Assembly (NCBI RefSeq): GCF_900167915.1
Contig: NZ_FUYM01000005.1
Span: forward strand, 124,001 to 188,000
Source: Rhizorhabdus histidinilytica
GTDB lineage: Bacteria > Pseudomonadota > Alphaproteobacteria > Sphingomonadales > Sphingomonadaceae
DNA length: 64,000 nucleotides
Direction of reading: 5' to 3'
This document shows, one piece after another, positions 32,287-41,913 of this stretch. Position numbers and translations under genes: made by a program. The notes beneath the pieces are model-generated. The model searched no databases, was not told the DNA's origin, and saw only the letters and a list, made by a program, of their open reading frames with translations. Every line of letters starts with the position of its first letter. The first letter of the stretch is position 1.

Positions 32287-32883
32287 TTACGGCGGCGAAA
32301 TTTTTCTGCGATCGCGGTCGACGAACAGGACGGACCCGGCATCGCCATGCACCTGTATCCGGGCGGCCGGCTCGGCGCCCATCTTCCGATAGAAGGCCTG
32401 GGCCGGGGCCAGGGCGTCGCCGACAACGATCATGAACTCGGCTATGCCCCGTTCGGCAAAGGCGGCGCGCAGGGCGGCGTAGAGCCGTTCGGCCACCCCC
32501 TGCCCCCGGAAATCGGGAGAGACCGCGATGCTGTACAGTTCGGCGGCGGGGAGATCGGCCGGCGCCTGCTTGCCCGTGTGCAGCAGCACTTCGGCGATCC
32601 GCCGCAGCTTGCGCGGCGAGAAGAGCACCGGCCAGAGCGCCCCGATCAGGGCGGGGAAACGCTTCAGCAGATGCCGGTAGACGGGCCCCAGTCCGGTCCC
32701 CCCGCTGACGAAGCCGCGCAGCCGCCCGGCCTCGACGTCGACGATCAGGATCGACGCGGGGCTGCGGTCGATCGCCTCGTAGAGCAGGGTCAGGAAACGG
32801 GGGCCGAGTTCGGACAGGAAGCCCTGGTCTATGGCCGCCGCGTGCAGCGCCGCGACCTCGCCATAGACGGCTTCGTCAGCCAC
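32287..32883 (-). CDS. GNAT N-acetyltransferase of the polysaccharide locus
   Basis: A 198-residue GNAT-fold enzyme. The acetyl-CoA pyrophosphate-binding motif is seen as LYSIAVSPDFRGQGVAERLYAAL (RGQGVA). It starts with GTG and overlaps the sugar-transferase gene by eight bases, so it is the last gene of the locus. By position it could N-acetylate the 4-amino group of a UDP-4-amino-sugar made by the adjacent dehydratase and aminotransferase. PglD, which does this in Campylobacter, has a different (left-handed beta-helix) fold. Confidence 0.87.
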   Translation of the reverse strand: MADEAVYGEVAALHAAAIDQGFLSELGPRFLTLLYEAIDRSPASILIVDVEAGRLRGFVSGGTGLGPVYRHLLKRFPALIGALWPVLFSPRKLRRIAEVLLHTGKQAPADLPAAELYSIAVSPDFRGQGVAERLYAALRAAFAERGIAEFMIVVGDALAPAQAFYRKMGAEPAARIQVHGDAGSVLFVDRDRRKISPP

Positions 32884-33559
32884 GGCCGCGCAGGCCGAGC
32901 AGCCCGGCGAGCCGTTCGTCGGGGAAGGGCAGGCCGGGGAAGGCGCGCCAGACGATGTCGAGACGCGGCACCGCGACCACCCAGGCGGTGAGGGCGATCA
33001 GCTTGAAATAGGTGCCGAGCGAGCGGTTCCGCGCATACCATTCCTCGAGCCGCCCTTTGAACGGCATGATTGTCTCGTCATAGAGCCGGTCGGGATCGGC
33101 GTCGGCGTGCATCAGCTCCTCCTCGTCGCGGAAGACGATCGATCCGATGCCCGAAAGCCCCGGCCGGACGCCGATGATCGCCGCCTGCGACGCCGCCGGA
33201 AAGGCGTCGAAGCAGCGGCGCGTCTGCGGCCGCGGGCCGATGATGCTCATCGTGCCGTTGAGGATGTTGAGGAGCTGCGGCAGCTCATTGATCTTGGTCT
33301 TGCGCAGGAAACGGCCGAACGGCAGCACCCGCGGATCGCCCTTCAGCGTCACCGTGCCGGTGCCGAGGTTCGGGCTGTCCTTGAGCATCGTCGCGAATTT
33401 CCAGACGCCGAACATGGCGCCGCCGCGCCCGACCCGCTGCTGGCAGTAGAAGACCTCGCCCTCGCCGGTGCAGCGCAGGACGATCATCACCGGGATCAGG
33501 ATCGGGGACAGCACCAGCAGCGCGAGGCCCGAGAAGAGGATGTCGAACGCGCGCTGCAC
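32876..33559 (-). CDS. undecaprenyl-phosphate sugar-phosphate transferase (PglC/WcaJ type)
   Basis: A 227-residue initiating glycosyl-1-phosphate transferase. One N-terminal hydrophobic hairpin ([23 protein letters not shown]), then the family core: [53 protein letters not shown] and [17 protein letters not shown]. It transfers a sugar phosphate from a UDP sugar to undecaprenyl phosphate at the inner membrane. GTG start, one base from the dehydratase stop. Confidence 0.95.
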   Translation of the reverse strand: MQRAFDILFSGLALLVLSPILIPVMIVLRCTGEGEVFYCQQRVGRGGAMFGVWKFATMLKDSPNLGTGTVTLKGDPRVLPFGRFLRKTKINELPQLLNILNGTMSIIGPRPQTRRCFDAFPAASQAAIIGVRPGLSGIGSIVFRDEEELMHADADPDRLYDETIMPFKGRLEEWYARNRSLGTYFKLIALTAWVVAVPRLDIVWRAFPGLPFPDERLAGLLGLRGRG

Positions 33560-33560
33560 G

Positions 33561-34748
33561 TCACATCCTGCCGTCGAGATAGCGGCCGGTGTCGAGATGC
33601 TTGAACTCCGGGATCATGCGGTTGAACAGGTCGACGATCGGGCCCTTCTCCCAGATTTCCCGGGCTCGAAGGGCTCCGACCTCCCGGGCGAACAGGTCGA
33701 GCAGCGCCGGATCATAGCCCATCTGGTTCTTGACGATGCCGACATTGGCGAAGCGATCGAGGTCGAGCCGCTCGCCCGCCATGAAGAATTCCTCGAAGTC
33801 CTTCTCCCCGGTCGTATCGCTGGCGAAGAAATAGCAGGGCCAGCGGCGCTGCGGGATCAGCTCGTCGACACGGGCGCGGGCCTCGTCCTCCGATCCGCAC
33901 GCGACCGCCTCATAGCCGAGCGCCGCAAGATAGCGCGTCGCGATGTCGGAGAAGGTGGTGAGGTGGAGCTCCTCGCTGAGCTTGGGAAAGAAGATGTCGC
34001 GATTCTCGCCGAGCAGGCCCGACATCAGGCAGAGCTCGCCCGCTTCCTGCGGCGTGACGAAATAGCGGCGCACGTCGTTCGGCGCGGAGATCGGCTGGCG
34101 CTTGGCGAAGCGCTGGTTGAAGCCGTGCAGCAGCGAGCCGTCGGAGAAGGCGACATTGGCGAAGCGCGCGGTCGACACCGGCATCGTCTCGCTCTCCCGC
34201 ATCAGGAACATCTCCATGATGCGCTTGCTGGCGCCCATCATGTTGACCGGGTTGGCCGCCTTGTCGGTCGACACGCAGAAATAGCGCCGGGCGCCGCCAT
34301 CGCGCGCCTGGGCGAGGGTCTTCAGCGTGTTGAAGATGTTGACCTCGATCAGGCGCATCAGCGTGAAGGGGTCCTTTTCGGACCGGACATGCTTGAGCGC
34401 GCTCAGGTTGAAGACGAAGTCGTAGCCGCCCGACGCCTGCATCAGCGCCTCGAACTCGCGGCCGCCGCAGTCGATCGCGAAAGTGCTGAAATCGCCGTCG
34501 ATATAGCCGAGCGTGCTGCGGATGTCGCGGACCAGCTCGACCATGTTGTTCTCGCTGACGTCGACGACGTGGAGCGCCCTGGGGCCGCGCTTGAAGATCT
34601 CGCGCGCGACGGCCTGACCGATCGACCCGGCGCCGCCAATGACGAGGAAGCGCGAGACGCGGACGGTTTCCGCCAATTGCGCTTCGTGCGCCGCGACGTC
34701 GGCGCCGAACAAGGGGCTCTCGCGGCCGACCAGATCGAGGATGTTCAT
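33561..34748 (-). CDS. nucleotide-sugar 4,6-dehydratase (PglF/CapD-like)
   Basis: A 395-residue extended SDR of the polysaccharide-biosynthesis (CapD) family. NAD-binding GGAGSIG at 38-44; catalytic region STDKAANPVNMMGASKRIMEM, where Met replaces the usual catalytic Tyr before Lys, as in PglF/FlaA1 enzymes. It has only a soluble domain, without the four transmembrane helices of PglF. Likely makes a UDP-4-keto-6-deoxy sugar from UDP-GlcNAc. Overlaps the aminotransferase gene by four bases (ATGA). Confidence 0.92.
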   Translation of the reverse strand: MNILDLVGRESPLFGADVAAHEAQLAETVRVSRFLVIGGAGSIGQAVAREIFKRGPRALHVVDVSENNMVELVRDIRSTLGYIDGDFSTFAIDCGGREFEALMQASGGYDFVFNLSALKHVRSEKDPFTLMRLIEVNIFNTLKTLAQARDGGARRYFCVSTDKAANPVNMMGASKRIMEMFLMRESETMPVSTARFANVAFSDGSLLHGFNQRFAKRQPISAPNDVRRYFVTPQEAGELCLMSGLLGENRDIFFPKLSEELHLTTFSDIATRYLAALGYEAVACGSEDEARARVDELIPQRRWPCYFFASDTTGEKDFEEFFMAGERLDLDRFANVGIVKNQMGYDPALLDLFAREVGALRAREIWEKGPIVDLFNRMIPEFKHLDTGRYLDGRM

Positions 34749-35938
34749 GCTTTCAACCTGCCGAATTCGCTGTCGGGGACGCTGGAGGGAAGGTTGACGA
34801 CGCGGTCGACCAGCCAGCGCGCATTGTCTAGCCCGTCATTCTGACAATCGGCGTACATCGGCAGCTCGCTCATCAGCTGCCAGATCGGCCGCGTCATCAC
34901 GCCGGCCGCGTTGCTCGCCTCCAGGAAGGCGTCGCGCGCCGCCCGGTCGTCGAGGATGATCGCGTTGAGCCAGTGGTTCGGGGTCGTCCCCTCCGGCGCC
35001 GCGACGAAGCGCAGGCCGTGGGCGGCGCAGAAATCCCGGTAGCGCGCGGCCACCTCCGCCTTGATCGCCAGCATCGCGGGCAGCGCCTCCATCTGGGCGA
35101 CGCCGAGCGCCGCGTTGAGGTTGGGCAGGCGATAGTTGAAGCCGATCTCGTCGTGGAAGAACTCATAGGGGTGCGGGCGCTTGGCCGTGGTGGTGAGATG
35201 CTTGGCGCGGCGGGCCAGCTCGGCATCGTCGGTCACGATCACGCCGCCGCCGCCGGTGGTGACGATCTTGTTGCCGTTGAAGCTGAACGCCGCGAGCGTT
35301 CCGAAGGTGCCGGTGTGGCGGGCGCCGACGAAGCTGCCGAGCGACTCGGCGGTATCCTCGACCAGGACGAGGCCGAACTCGTCGCACAGCGCAGCGATCT
35401 CGGCGATGCGACAGGGGATGCCGAAGGTGTGCATCGGCATGCAGGCGGCGATCCGCGCGCCGGTCGCAGCGTTGACGGTGCGGCCGCCCTCGCGCCGCGT
35501 ATTCGCCTCCAGCCAGCGGCGCAGCGCCGCCGGGCTCATACCCAGCGTGTCGGGATCGACGTCGACGAAGACCGGGCGGGCGCCGGCATAGCTGATCGCG
35601 TTGCAGGTGGCGATGAAGGTGAGTGCCTGGGTGACGACCTCGTCGCCGCGCTCGACCCCGGCGACGACCAGCGCGGCGTGGAGCGCGGCGCTGCCGTTGA
35701 CGGTGGCGATGCCGTGCGCGGCGCCGGCGAAGGCCGCGACCGTCGCCTCGAACTCGGCGACGCGCGCGCCGACCGAGGAGACGAAGTTCGAATCGATGCA
35801 GTCGACCGTATAGGCCCGCTCATTGCCCTCGAAGACCGGCCGGTGGAGCGGGATCGGGCCCGCCCCATAGATGTCCCGGATCGTATCGACGAGGGCCGCG
35901 AGCGCGGCGGGGACGACGGAGGAAGAGGCTGGGTTCAT
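34745..35938 (-). CDS. LegC/PglE-like PLP sugar aminotransferase
   Basis: A 397-residue DegT/DnrJ/EryC1 aminotransferase. PLP lysine Lys224 in FSFNGNKIVTTGGGG; PLP phosphate/ring contacts TVNGSAALHAAL and LVEDTAESLG. LegC-type enzymes aminate C4 of a UDP-4-keto sugar, the step after the neighbouring dehydratase. The ATG at 35938 gives an ATGA overlap with the upstream glycosyltransferase; an alternative ATG lies three codons earlier. Confidence 0.93.
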   Translation of the reverse strand: MNPASSSVVPAALAALVDTIRDIYGAGPIPLHRPVFEGNERAYTVDCIDSNFVSSVGARVAEFEATVAAFAGAAHGIATVNGSAALHAALVVAGVERGDEVVTQALTFIATCNAISYAGARPVFVDVDPDTLGMSPAALRRWLEANTRREGGRTVNAATGARIAACMPMHTFGIPCRIAEIAALCDEFGLVLVEDTAESLGSFVGARHTGTFGTLAAFSFNGNKIVTTGGGGVIVTDDAELARRAKHLTTTAKRPHPYEFFHDEIGFNYRLPNLNAALGVAQMEALPAMLAIKAEVAARYRDFCAAHGLRFVAAPEGTTPNHWLNAIILDDRAARDAFLEASNAAGVMTRPIWQLMSELPMYADCQNDGLDNARWLVDRVVNLPSSVPDSEFGRLKA

Positions 35939-37173
35939 GAGCGGCATCCCGCCTCGATAGCGGCATCCGGCGTCCGGGTCAGCCCGGGACGACCGGGACC
36001 GGGGCGATCGAGGCCGAGATGGGTCATGAGGGTTTCGTTCACTGCGTGGACGTCATATTTTTCGCGCGCGATGCGCAGGCTCTGCTCGCCCATCGCGGCG
36101 ACGGCTTCGGGGTTCTCGATCATCCAGCCCATCCGGTCGGCCAGCACGTCGGCGTCGCGCGCCGGGACGAGGAAGCCATTGACGCCGTCGACGACGGTTT
36201 CGCGACAGCCGGGCACGTCGGTGGTGAGGATCGCCCGCCCGGTGGCCATCGCCTCGAGCACCGAGCGGGGCGTGCCTTCGCGATAGGAGGGCAGAACATA
36301 GGCCGAAGCGGCCGCGAGCGCCGGTCGCACGTCGCCGAGGCCGCCGAGATGATCGAGCCCCTGCGCCTGCCATTCGGCCACCGCCGCCGGCGCGACACCG
36401 TCGGGACCTTCGTCGAAATAGCCGACGAGCGAGAAGCGCGCCGCGGGGTGGCGCGCCTTGAGCCGGATCGCGGCCTCGGCATATTCGCGCACGCCCTTGC
36501 TCTTCAGCAGGCGCGCGATCATCAGGAAATGCGGCGCGTCGGGCGGGGGAGCCGGCCGAAAATGATCGAGATCGACGCCCGAGCCGTTGACCATGCGCAC
36601 CTTGCCCGGATCGGCGAGGCAGCCGGCGGCGATGAAGTCGTCGCGATCGTCGGGATTCTGGAACACCACCACCGCGTTGCGATCGGTCGCGCGGCGATAG
36701 AGCCAGGTCTGGAGCTTCTGCACCAGCGCGCGCTTCCAGTTACGCTCGCCGGCGTCGGTGAAGGCGAAGCCGAGCCCGGTGACCATCGCCGCCGACCGGA
36801 CCCCGGCGGCACTGGCGGCGAAGGCGCCCCAGATGTTCGGCTTGGCGGTGTAGCTCAGCACCAGATCGGGCCGGAGGCGGCCCATCGCCCGGTAGAGGCG
36901 CCAGCCATAGAGCAAGTCGTGGACCGGGTTCATCCCGGTGCGGCTGAGCGGCAGATCGAGCGGCGTGGCGCCGAGCCGGCGAAGCTCTTCGAGCAGCGGC
37001 GCATCGATATCCGGCGCAACCGCGACGACCTCATGCCCGGCCGCAACCAGCGCCGCAATCAACGGCCCGCGAAACAGCACCAGCGACGGCGCGTAAGATG
37101 CCAGGAGGACGACCTTCAATGTTCCCGGCGCTCTTGTCTGCTCTGGACAACACAATGGCATCGAGCGCTCCAT
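35935..37173 (-). CDS. glycosyltransferase family 4 (PglA/TuaC-like)
   Basis: A 412-residue GT-B retaining glycosyltransferase. N-terminal Rossmann domain (VVLLASYAPSLVLFRGPLIAALVAAGHEVVAVAPD) and the GT4 C-terminal block (MIARLLKSKGVREYAEAAI, VLPSYREGTPRSVLEAMATGRAILTTDVPGCRE with the Ex7E motif). Similar to enzymes adding the second sugar to bacillosamine-PP-undecaprenol. It sits with the dehydratase, aminotransferase and initiating transferase. Confidence 0.9.
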   Translation of the reverse strand: MERSMPLCCPEQTRAPGTLKVVLLASYAPSLVLFRGPLIAALVAAGHEVVAVAPDIDAPLLEELRRLGATPLDLPLSRTGMNPVHDLLYGWRLYRAMGRLRPDLVLSYTAKPNIWGAFAASAAGVRSAAMVTGLGFAFTDAGERNWKRALVQKLQTWLYRRATDRNAVVVFQNPDDRDDFIAAGCLADPGKVRMVNGSGVDLDHFRPAPPPDAPHFLMIARLLKSKGVREYAEAAIRLKARHPAARFSLVGYFDEGPDGVAPAAVAEWQAQGLDHLGGLGDVRPALAAASAYVLPSYREGTPRSVLEAMATGRAILTTDVPGCRETVVDGVNGFLVPARDADVLADRMGWMIENPEAVAAMGEQSLRIAREKYDVHAVNETLMTHLGLDRPGPGRPGLTRTPDAAIEAGCRS

Positions 37174-37254
37174 TCTGCCGGTTCAAGGACTGCGGCGTCC
37201 AATCTCGATACAACAGATGCGCGGCTGCCTTCCTCTCCACGGACTTTATCGCCT

Positions 37255-38430
37255 TTATTGTCGGGCCGGAGGCCAATTGAACTGGTCATAGGCCGCTTCG
37301 CGCCGCCGGTTAGGAAAGCAAGCCAGCACGAACAGCAAAAGCATCGGCATGTACATCCACTTCTGACGCAACGCTATTCCCAGATTGGCTGTCGTATTTG
37401 AGAAAATTATCCAAGATATCATCGCGAATACAACGTAGAACCATTTTGCCCCAGATGGCAAATCGGCGCTCACCCTGTATTTATTTAGCGCACCTCTAAT
37501 TACAACACCAAGAATAAATAGGTTTTCTAGACTAGCGACCAGCCCCATCCCGCCCCCAACACCGAAAAATAAAGGAGCAAAGGCGCAGTAAAAGAGTCGC
37601 ATCGCCATATTCATGCTAGAAATATCGATGGATGAACCACCTTCCAGGTTAACCGACTGTCGATATTCGAGGAACTCGTAGACATCGTCTGAAGTACCAA
37701 TGTCGCCAAGTCCGATTGCTGACAGCGCGAACTGAAGCGCCACCACACAGATCGCCAGAGACATGCCCCCCAGGATGATCTTCCTGCCTGCACTCATCCG
37801 ATTCGAGAAGATCACCGAAGCCGTCAATGCAATGACGATGACGGCAACGACATGCGGCCGCACTAGGGTATAAGCGAGCACTGCGAGCAGGATCGCAACC
37901 CACCGCTGCCTAATGTTTAATATGCCCCAAGCAAGCAGCCCCGTTCCGAAGAAGGCCAAGGCATCCTTTCCGATGGCGACAGACCAGAAGCTAACCCCCG
38001 GCAGGAAGATGAAGAGCGTCGAGAACCGCCGCACGTTTTGGCTTTTGACGGCGAGGATTTCTCTTAAAGCCCCGGCATATGCCGCAAGCCCTATCGCTCC
38101 GATAATGTTGAAGACTAGGAAGACCCCGATGTACGATAAGTTCAGGCCTTGGGTGAAAATCGCTGTAAATGCGTCCACACCCTTGGTGCCGAGCCCGAAT
38201 TCGAGCCGCGGATTGAAGGATCGCCTAAAATAACCGGGCGCGTCGGCCGAGTTATCAAGAGTGAACCACGCGTAGTAAATACAGAAAAGAGTATGCCAGA
38301 TATAGATGCACATCGACATCGTAGAATCGAGGGATTTTATCGGGCGTTGAGCGAAATAAGCAGCACCAGCACAGACAATGAGAAGAGCCGTAAAAATATC
38401 CCACGGCGATTCTGCGAGGATTATATCCAT
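37255..38430 (-). CDS. probable O-antigen/EPS polymerase (Wzy-like)
   Basis: A 391-residue protein with about ten hydrophobic segments and a larger periplasmic loop near residues 235-265 (TSDDVYEFLEYRQSVNLEGGSSIDI). Wzy polymerases share topology rather than sequence. Lies amid glycosyltransferases and a flippase, so polymerase is the best guess. More AT-rich than the flanking core genes. ATG start; 81 bases to the next gene. Confidence 0.7.
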   Translation of the reverse strand: MDIILAESPWDIFTALLIVCAGAAYFAQRPIKSLDSTMSMCIYIWHTLFCIYYAWFTLDNSADAPGYFRRSFNPRLEFGLGTKGVDAFTAIFTQGLNLSYIGVFLVFNIIGAIGLAAYAGALREILAVKSQNVRRFSTLFIFLPGVSFWSVAIGKDALAFFGTGLLAWGILNIRQRWVAILLAVLAYTLVRPHVVAVIVIALTASVIFSNRMSAGRKIILGGMSLAICVVALQFALSAIGLGDIGTSDDVYEFLEYRQSVNLEGGSSIDISSMNMAMRLFYCAFAPLFFGVGGGMGLVASLENLFILGVVIRGALNKYRVSADLPSGAKWFYVVFAMISWIIFSNTTANLGIALRQKWMYMPMLLLFVLACFPNRRREAAYDQFNWPPARQ

Positions 38431-38619
38431 CGAGCAGCCTTCCCAGGCTCAGCATATAGTGATCGGATCCCATGCGATGCCAGCTGCGTTTGAGCCAGCT
38501 TTATTGTCACGGCAATCCTGCATCCGCTCTTCCGGGCGAGGTTCGGCTGTTCGCGCCACAATATTCCGGAGCCGCCTCGGCGTAGCTGAAAGCACATGAA
38601 AAATTTGTCCTCCCCGCGA

Positions 38620-39759
38620 TCACCAACGCAGTCGACCGACCCCCAGGTTGAATTTCCGATAGAGGAATAGAAGGTTCTGATACAAGCGGACTTCGGAAGG
38701 ATAGTCGGTATGCGGCTTCTCCCCGCGACCCATATAGTCCCGGAATTTCTCCTCGCTCCATCCCATCTTCTTAATGAAATAACGACGATCCGCCTCCATC
38801 TCGGCTTCGCTGAGATAGGCAATCCCGGCAGCCCGCTCGAGGGCTTCGTCGCGGGTCATCTCGCCACCCATGATCAAGCTCGACAGGTGCGGCTTCCTCT
38901 TGTCAACATTGAACTTATAAGGAAGAATATATCCCTGATAAAATCGCGTGAACACCGATTCATAATGTTTATGCGGATACGGTTTATAGGAAAATTCGTC
39001 TTTTAGGATTTCCAAGGCCTGATATTTCTTATAATCCAGAAGATCGAGAAATGATATCCATTTTATCTTATTGAATATCAAATAACGAGCCATATCAAAA
39101 GTTCCGATAGAAGGGAAACTTTTTAGTTTTGGCCCTCCAAATCTTTTTGAAATTCCAACAATATTGGTTTTGTCTGACTTATACCAGTTCCATGCCTTCG
39201 GAATATCGACCCCCTCGGTCGCTATATTTGTTCCAGCTAGAATATATTTTAAGCCATACCTCCTCGCTTGCTTATAATTCACGGCCAACATTGCGTTGTC
39301 GTATAAAACTTCGACGTCGATCACATCCGCGTCAAAGAACGCATCCATCAGCCCACGGATTTCCGGCCAGTCTATGACATGAGTATAGAGGTCGACGCCC
39401 AACCCGCGAACGAGGTTAGAGATATTGCTTTGTGCCAGCTCGGAATTCCATCCGCTGTCCATGTGAACCGCGAGCGGCCTGAGACCCAGGCGCACCGCCT
39501 GGACGAGCGTCCAACTACTGTCGACTCCTCCAGATAGGCCTATGATACAATCGTATCTTTTACCCTTGCCGGCAGCCTTTACCATCCCGACCAGAGCACT
39601 GAGCCGCTCAATTCTCCGGTTTTCGTCAGACGCGATATGTTTTTCGCGCTTGGCCAGAAAGCTCGAGCAGTAATTGCAGTTTCCGTCTTCATCGAACCTT
39701 ATGTCCGGAGCGGTAGTATCCATGATGCATCGATTGCAAATCTGCTGTTGTTCGCTCAT
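38620..39759 (-). CDS. wbpG: WbpG-like N-acetyl sugar amidotransferase
   Basis: A 379-residue ATP-pyrophosphatase-fold enzyme. PP-loop SGGVDSS at 76-82; N-terminal cysteine pairs CNRC and CNYC (Cys8/11, Cys28/31) likely bind zinc. WbpG-type enzymes activate an acetamido group and, with ammonia from HisH2/HisF2, form an acetamidino group on a nucleotide sugar. The ATG at 39759 overlaps the hisF2 stop (ATGA). Notably AT-rich compared with flanking core genes. Confidence 0.93.
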   Translation of the reverse strand: MSEQQQICNRCIMDTTAPDIRFDEDGNCNYCSSFLAKREKHIASDENRRIERLSALVGMVKAAGKGKRYDCIIGLSGGVDSSWTLVQAVRLGLRPLAVHMDSGWNSELAQSNISNLVRGLGVDLYTHVIDWPEIRGLMDAFFDADVIDVEVLYDNAMLAVNYKQARRYGLKYILAGTNIATEGVDIPKAWNWYKSDKTNIVGISKRFGGPKLKSFPSIGTFDMARYLIFNKIKWISFLDLLDYKKYQALEILKDEFSYKPYPHKHYESVFTRFYQGYILPYKFNVDKRKPHLSSLIMGGEMTRDEALERAAGIAYLSEAEMEADRRYFIKKMGWSEEKFRDYMGRGEKPHTDYPSEVRLYQNLLFLYRKFNLGVGRLRW

Positions 39760-40517
39760 GCTTGTGCCCACAATTCAAGAAGCTCGTGCCGTCGGGGATA
39801 GCTGATGAGAACGGCCCGATGCGTACCCTGAAATACAAAAAAAGCGCCCGCCGCTGCGGCGCTGGCCCCTGCATCCCGCGCGAACTTGAAATCCTGCAAT
39901 TTACCGACGCCGCCGATAGCCGTGATCGGCACATCGACGAGCTTCGAGGCCTCCTCGACCATGTCAAGATCCATGCCGAGCCGAGTGCCATCGAGGTCTA
40001 CTGCGTTCAGGAGCACCTCCCCCGCGCCCTCCCGCACGAACTCGACCACCATATCCTGCCAGCTCGCAAAAGGGAATTTCACGCCCGATTTGCAGAAAAT
40101 CTTGCGACGTCCCAGCCAGTCCCTCTTCACATCGACCGAAGCTACGACGGCTTGGGAGCCGTATAGTTCGGCGATTTGTCGGACCAATTGACGATCAGTG
40201 GCTAAAACCGATTGCAGCACCACCTTTTCAATGCCCAGATCGAAAATCCTCTTCGCTTGATCCAGCGTCTTGACGCCACCACCGTACCCCATGGGCATGA
40301 AGCATTCGCTTGCGAGTTGCTCGATCAGGTCGAAATCAGGCTCGCTCCCCTTCGCGCTCGCGTCGATATCGATGACTATTAGCTCGTCGACCTCCTTCTC
40401 GTTGAAAATCCTGATCGCGTTGATCGGATCGCCAACATATTTAGGCTTGCGGAATTTCTCGGTCTTCACCAGCCCGCCATTGCTGAGAAGCAAGCAGGGA
40501 ATAATACGAAAGTTCAT
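39756..40517 (-). CDS. hisF: HisF paralogue of the amidotransferase set
   Basis: A 253-residue TIM barrel like the cyclase subunit of imidazole-glycerol-phosphate synthase (RIIPCLLLSNGGLVKT, ELIVIDIDAS, GYGGGVKTLDQAKR, VDVKRDWLGRR, AIGGVGKLQDF). In P. aeruginosa O-antigen loci the HisH2/HisF2 pair supplies ammonia to WbpG rather than making histidine. Gene context (hisH-hisF-wbpG with four-base overlaps) supports that role here. The closing segment differs from biosynthetic HisF. Confidence 0.92.
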   Translation of the reverse strand: MNFRIIPCLLLSNGGLVKTEKFRKPKYVGDPINAIRIFNEKEVDELIVIDIDASAKGSEPDFDLIEQLASECFMPMGYGGGVKTLDQAKRIFDLGIEKVVLQSVLATDRQLVRQIAELYGSQAVVASVDVKRDWLGRRKIFCKSGVKFPFASWQDMVVEFVREGAGEVLLNAVDLDGTRLGMDLDMVEEASKLVDVPITAIGGVGKLQDFKFARDAGASAAAAGAFFVFQGTHRAVLISYPRRHELLELWAQA

Positions 40518-41149
40518 CTCAGAACCTCCGAAAACCGCCTCAACAGCGCCATTCCATAGCGGTGACTTTTCTCTGGGTGGAACTGAACTCCGAAAACATT
40601 CCCGTTGCGGATGACCGATGGAAAATCATAGCCGTAATGGGCGATGCCAAGGACACTTTCGTTGCTATCGCACACCGCATGATATTTATGGGTATGGTAG
40701 AAGCGCTGCTCTTCGTCCCCAAGGGGCAGCAGGGGATTGTCACGGGTCGGCGTGACGGCGGCCCAGCCCATATGCGGCACCTTGAGCTTGGCATCCTTGA
40801 GCTGAAAGGCCACGACATCTGCCTCGATCAAGCTCAACCCTGCGCGACTCCCTTCTTCGCTCCCGCGACACAACAACTGCATGCCCAGACAGATACCAAG
40901 GATCGGCACCCGTCGCTCCAGAGCAAGATGGTTCAGCACATCCAGCCATCCGCCATCAACAATCGCAGCCATCCCGCTGTCGAACGCGCCGACGCCGGGT
41001 AGCACCAACCTGTCACAATCCCGCGCACGTTGGGGGTCCACAACGATATCTGCCTCGAGCCCAATATGCTCGAACAGCCTCTGGATGGATTTTATGTTGC
41101 CGAAACCAAAATCGGCGATCGTGATCCCAGGGGTAGCAGCTTTGCCCAA
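40514..41149 (-). CDS. hisH: HisH-like glutamine amidotransferase
   Basis: A 211-residue class I glutaminase subunit. Nucleophile Cys87 in GICLGMQLL; the His/Glu of the triad lie in VFGVQFHPEKS. It releases ammonia for the HisF paralogue and WbpG. The start is TTG at 41149, supported by AAGGATAA eight bases upstream (overlapping the previous gene's stop) and by alignment of ITIADFGFGNIKSI to the HisH N-terminus. Confidence 0.92.
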   Translation of the reverse strand: MGKAATPGITIADFGFGNIKSIQRLFEHIGLEADIVVDPQRARDCDRLVLPGVGAFDSGMAAIVDGGWLDVLNHLALERRVPILGICLGMQLLCRGSEEGSRAGLSLIEADVVAFQLKDAKLKVPHMGWAAVTPTRDNPLLPLGDEEQRFYHTHKYHAVCDSNESVLGIAHYGYDFPSVIRNGNVFGVQFHPEKSHRYGMALLRRFSEVLR

Positions 41150-41154
41150 TGCCG

Positions 41155-41766
41155 TTATCCTTTCTGGAGATTGTCTTCTTTGCCGACCGCGAACGGCCGA
41201 ACTACCCGGGCACCGGTTTCACCTTCCGATAGAACCTTCGCCGGGACGCCGGCGATCAGCAACCCATCCTGCTTGAAGTCCTTGGTGACGACGGCGTTAG
41301 CGCCAATCGTGCAGTTTGACCCGATCCTGATCGGCCCGTAGATTTTTGCGCCCGGCCCGATATAGACATTGTCCCCCAGTCTTGGCGAGAAATCGGCAGC
41401 TTTCTCAGGATCGACGAAGACCGCCGCACCGCCGATATGAACTCCCATATGAATGCGGCAGTTCTTTCCGATCCGGGTTGTTGGATCTATGATCAGAAGC
41501 CCATGATGAACAATCGCTACACCGGGTCCAAAGATATTCAGCCCTAGGCTGAAACCTAACTTCACCGATAACATACGAAACCAGAACAATGTTGGCAATC
41601 GGATAAAAATAGTCTTTTTGGTATTAAAGCAATATTCGGTAATCCGCATCACAATTGTAAATCGCAAAACTGGATCGAGGATCCAGTTCTTAACGCTGAG
41701 TGCTTTTCCAGCACTTTTCAGGTCAGCGCTGATATAGACTCTGAGGTCGTTATAATTTTGGATCAT
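41155..41766 (-). CDS. serine acetyltransferase-like left-handed beta-helix acyltransferase
   Basis: A 203-residue protein with hexapeptide repeats (GPGVAIVHHGLLIIDPTTRIGKNCRIHMGVHIGG, LGDNVYIGPGAKIYGPIRIGSNCTIGANAVVTKDF) and the catalytic-type His pair of CysE-like enzymes. In a polysaccharide locus it more probably O- or N-acetylates a sugar than serine. Five bases from hisH. Confidence 0.88.
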   Translation of the reverse strand: MIQNYNDLRVYISADLKSAGKALSVKNWILDPVLRFTIVMRITEYCFNTKKTIFIRLPTLFWFRMLSVKLGFSLGLNIFGPGVAIVHHGLLIIDPTTRIGKNCRIHMGVHIGGAAVFVDPEKAADFSPRLGDNVYIGPGAKIYGPIRIGSNCTIGANAVVTKDFKQDGLLIAGVPAKVLSEGETGARVVRPFAVGKEDNLQKG

Positions 41767-41913
41767 AACTCACCTTGGCTGCGGCGAAGATCATCTTTGC
41801 AAACGATGTCAGCATCGCTGGGCAGCGCGAAAAAAAGCGCGGACATTTGCCAGGACGAGCGGCAGGTCGCCAGATCCCGACAGCCGCGTGACACAGAAGC
41901 TCGAATCTGCGGC

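Noticed and set aside
39756-41149. HisF and HisH as part of histidine biosynthesis
   Set aside because: No other his genes are adjacent; both overlap a WbpG-like gene in a polysaccharide operon, which points to the amidotransferase role.
41155-41766. Cysteine-biosynthetic serine acetyltransferase CysE
   Set aside because: Hexapeptide fold fits, but it is embedded in the glycan locus, so a sugar acetyltransferase is more likely.
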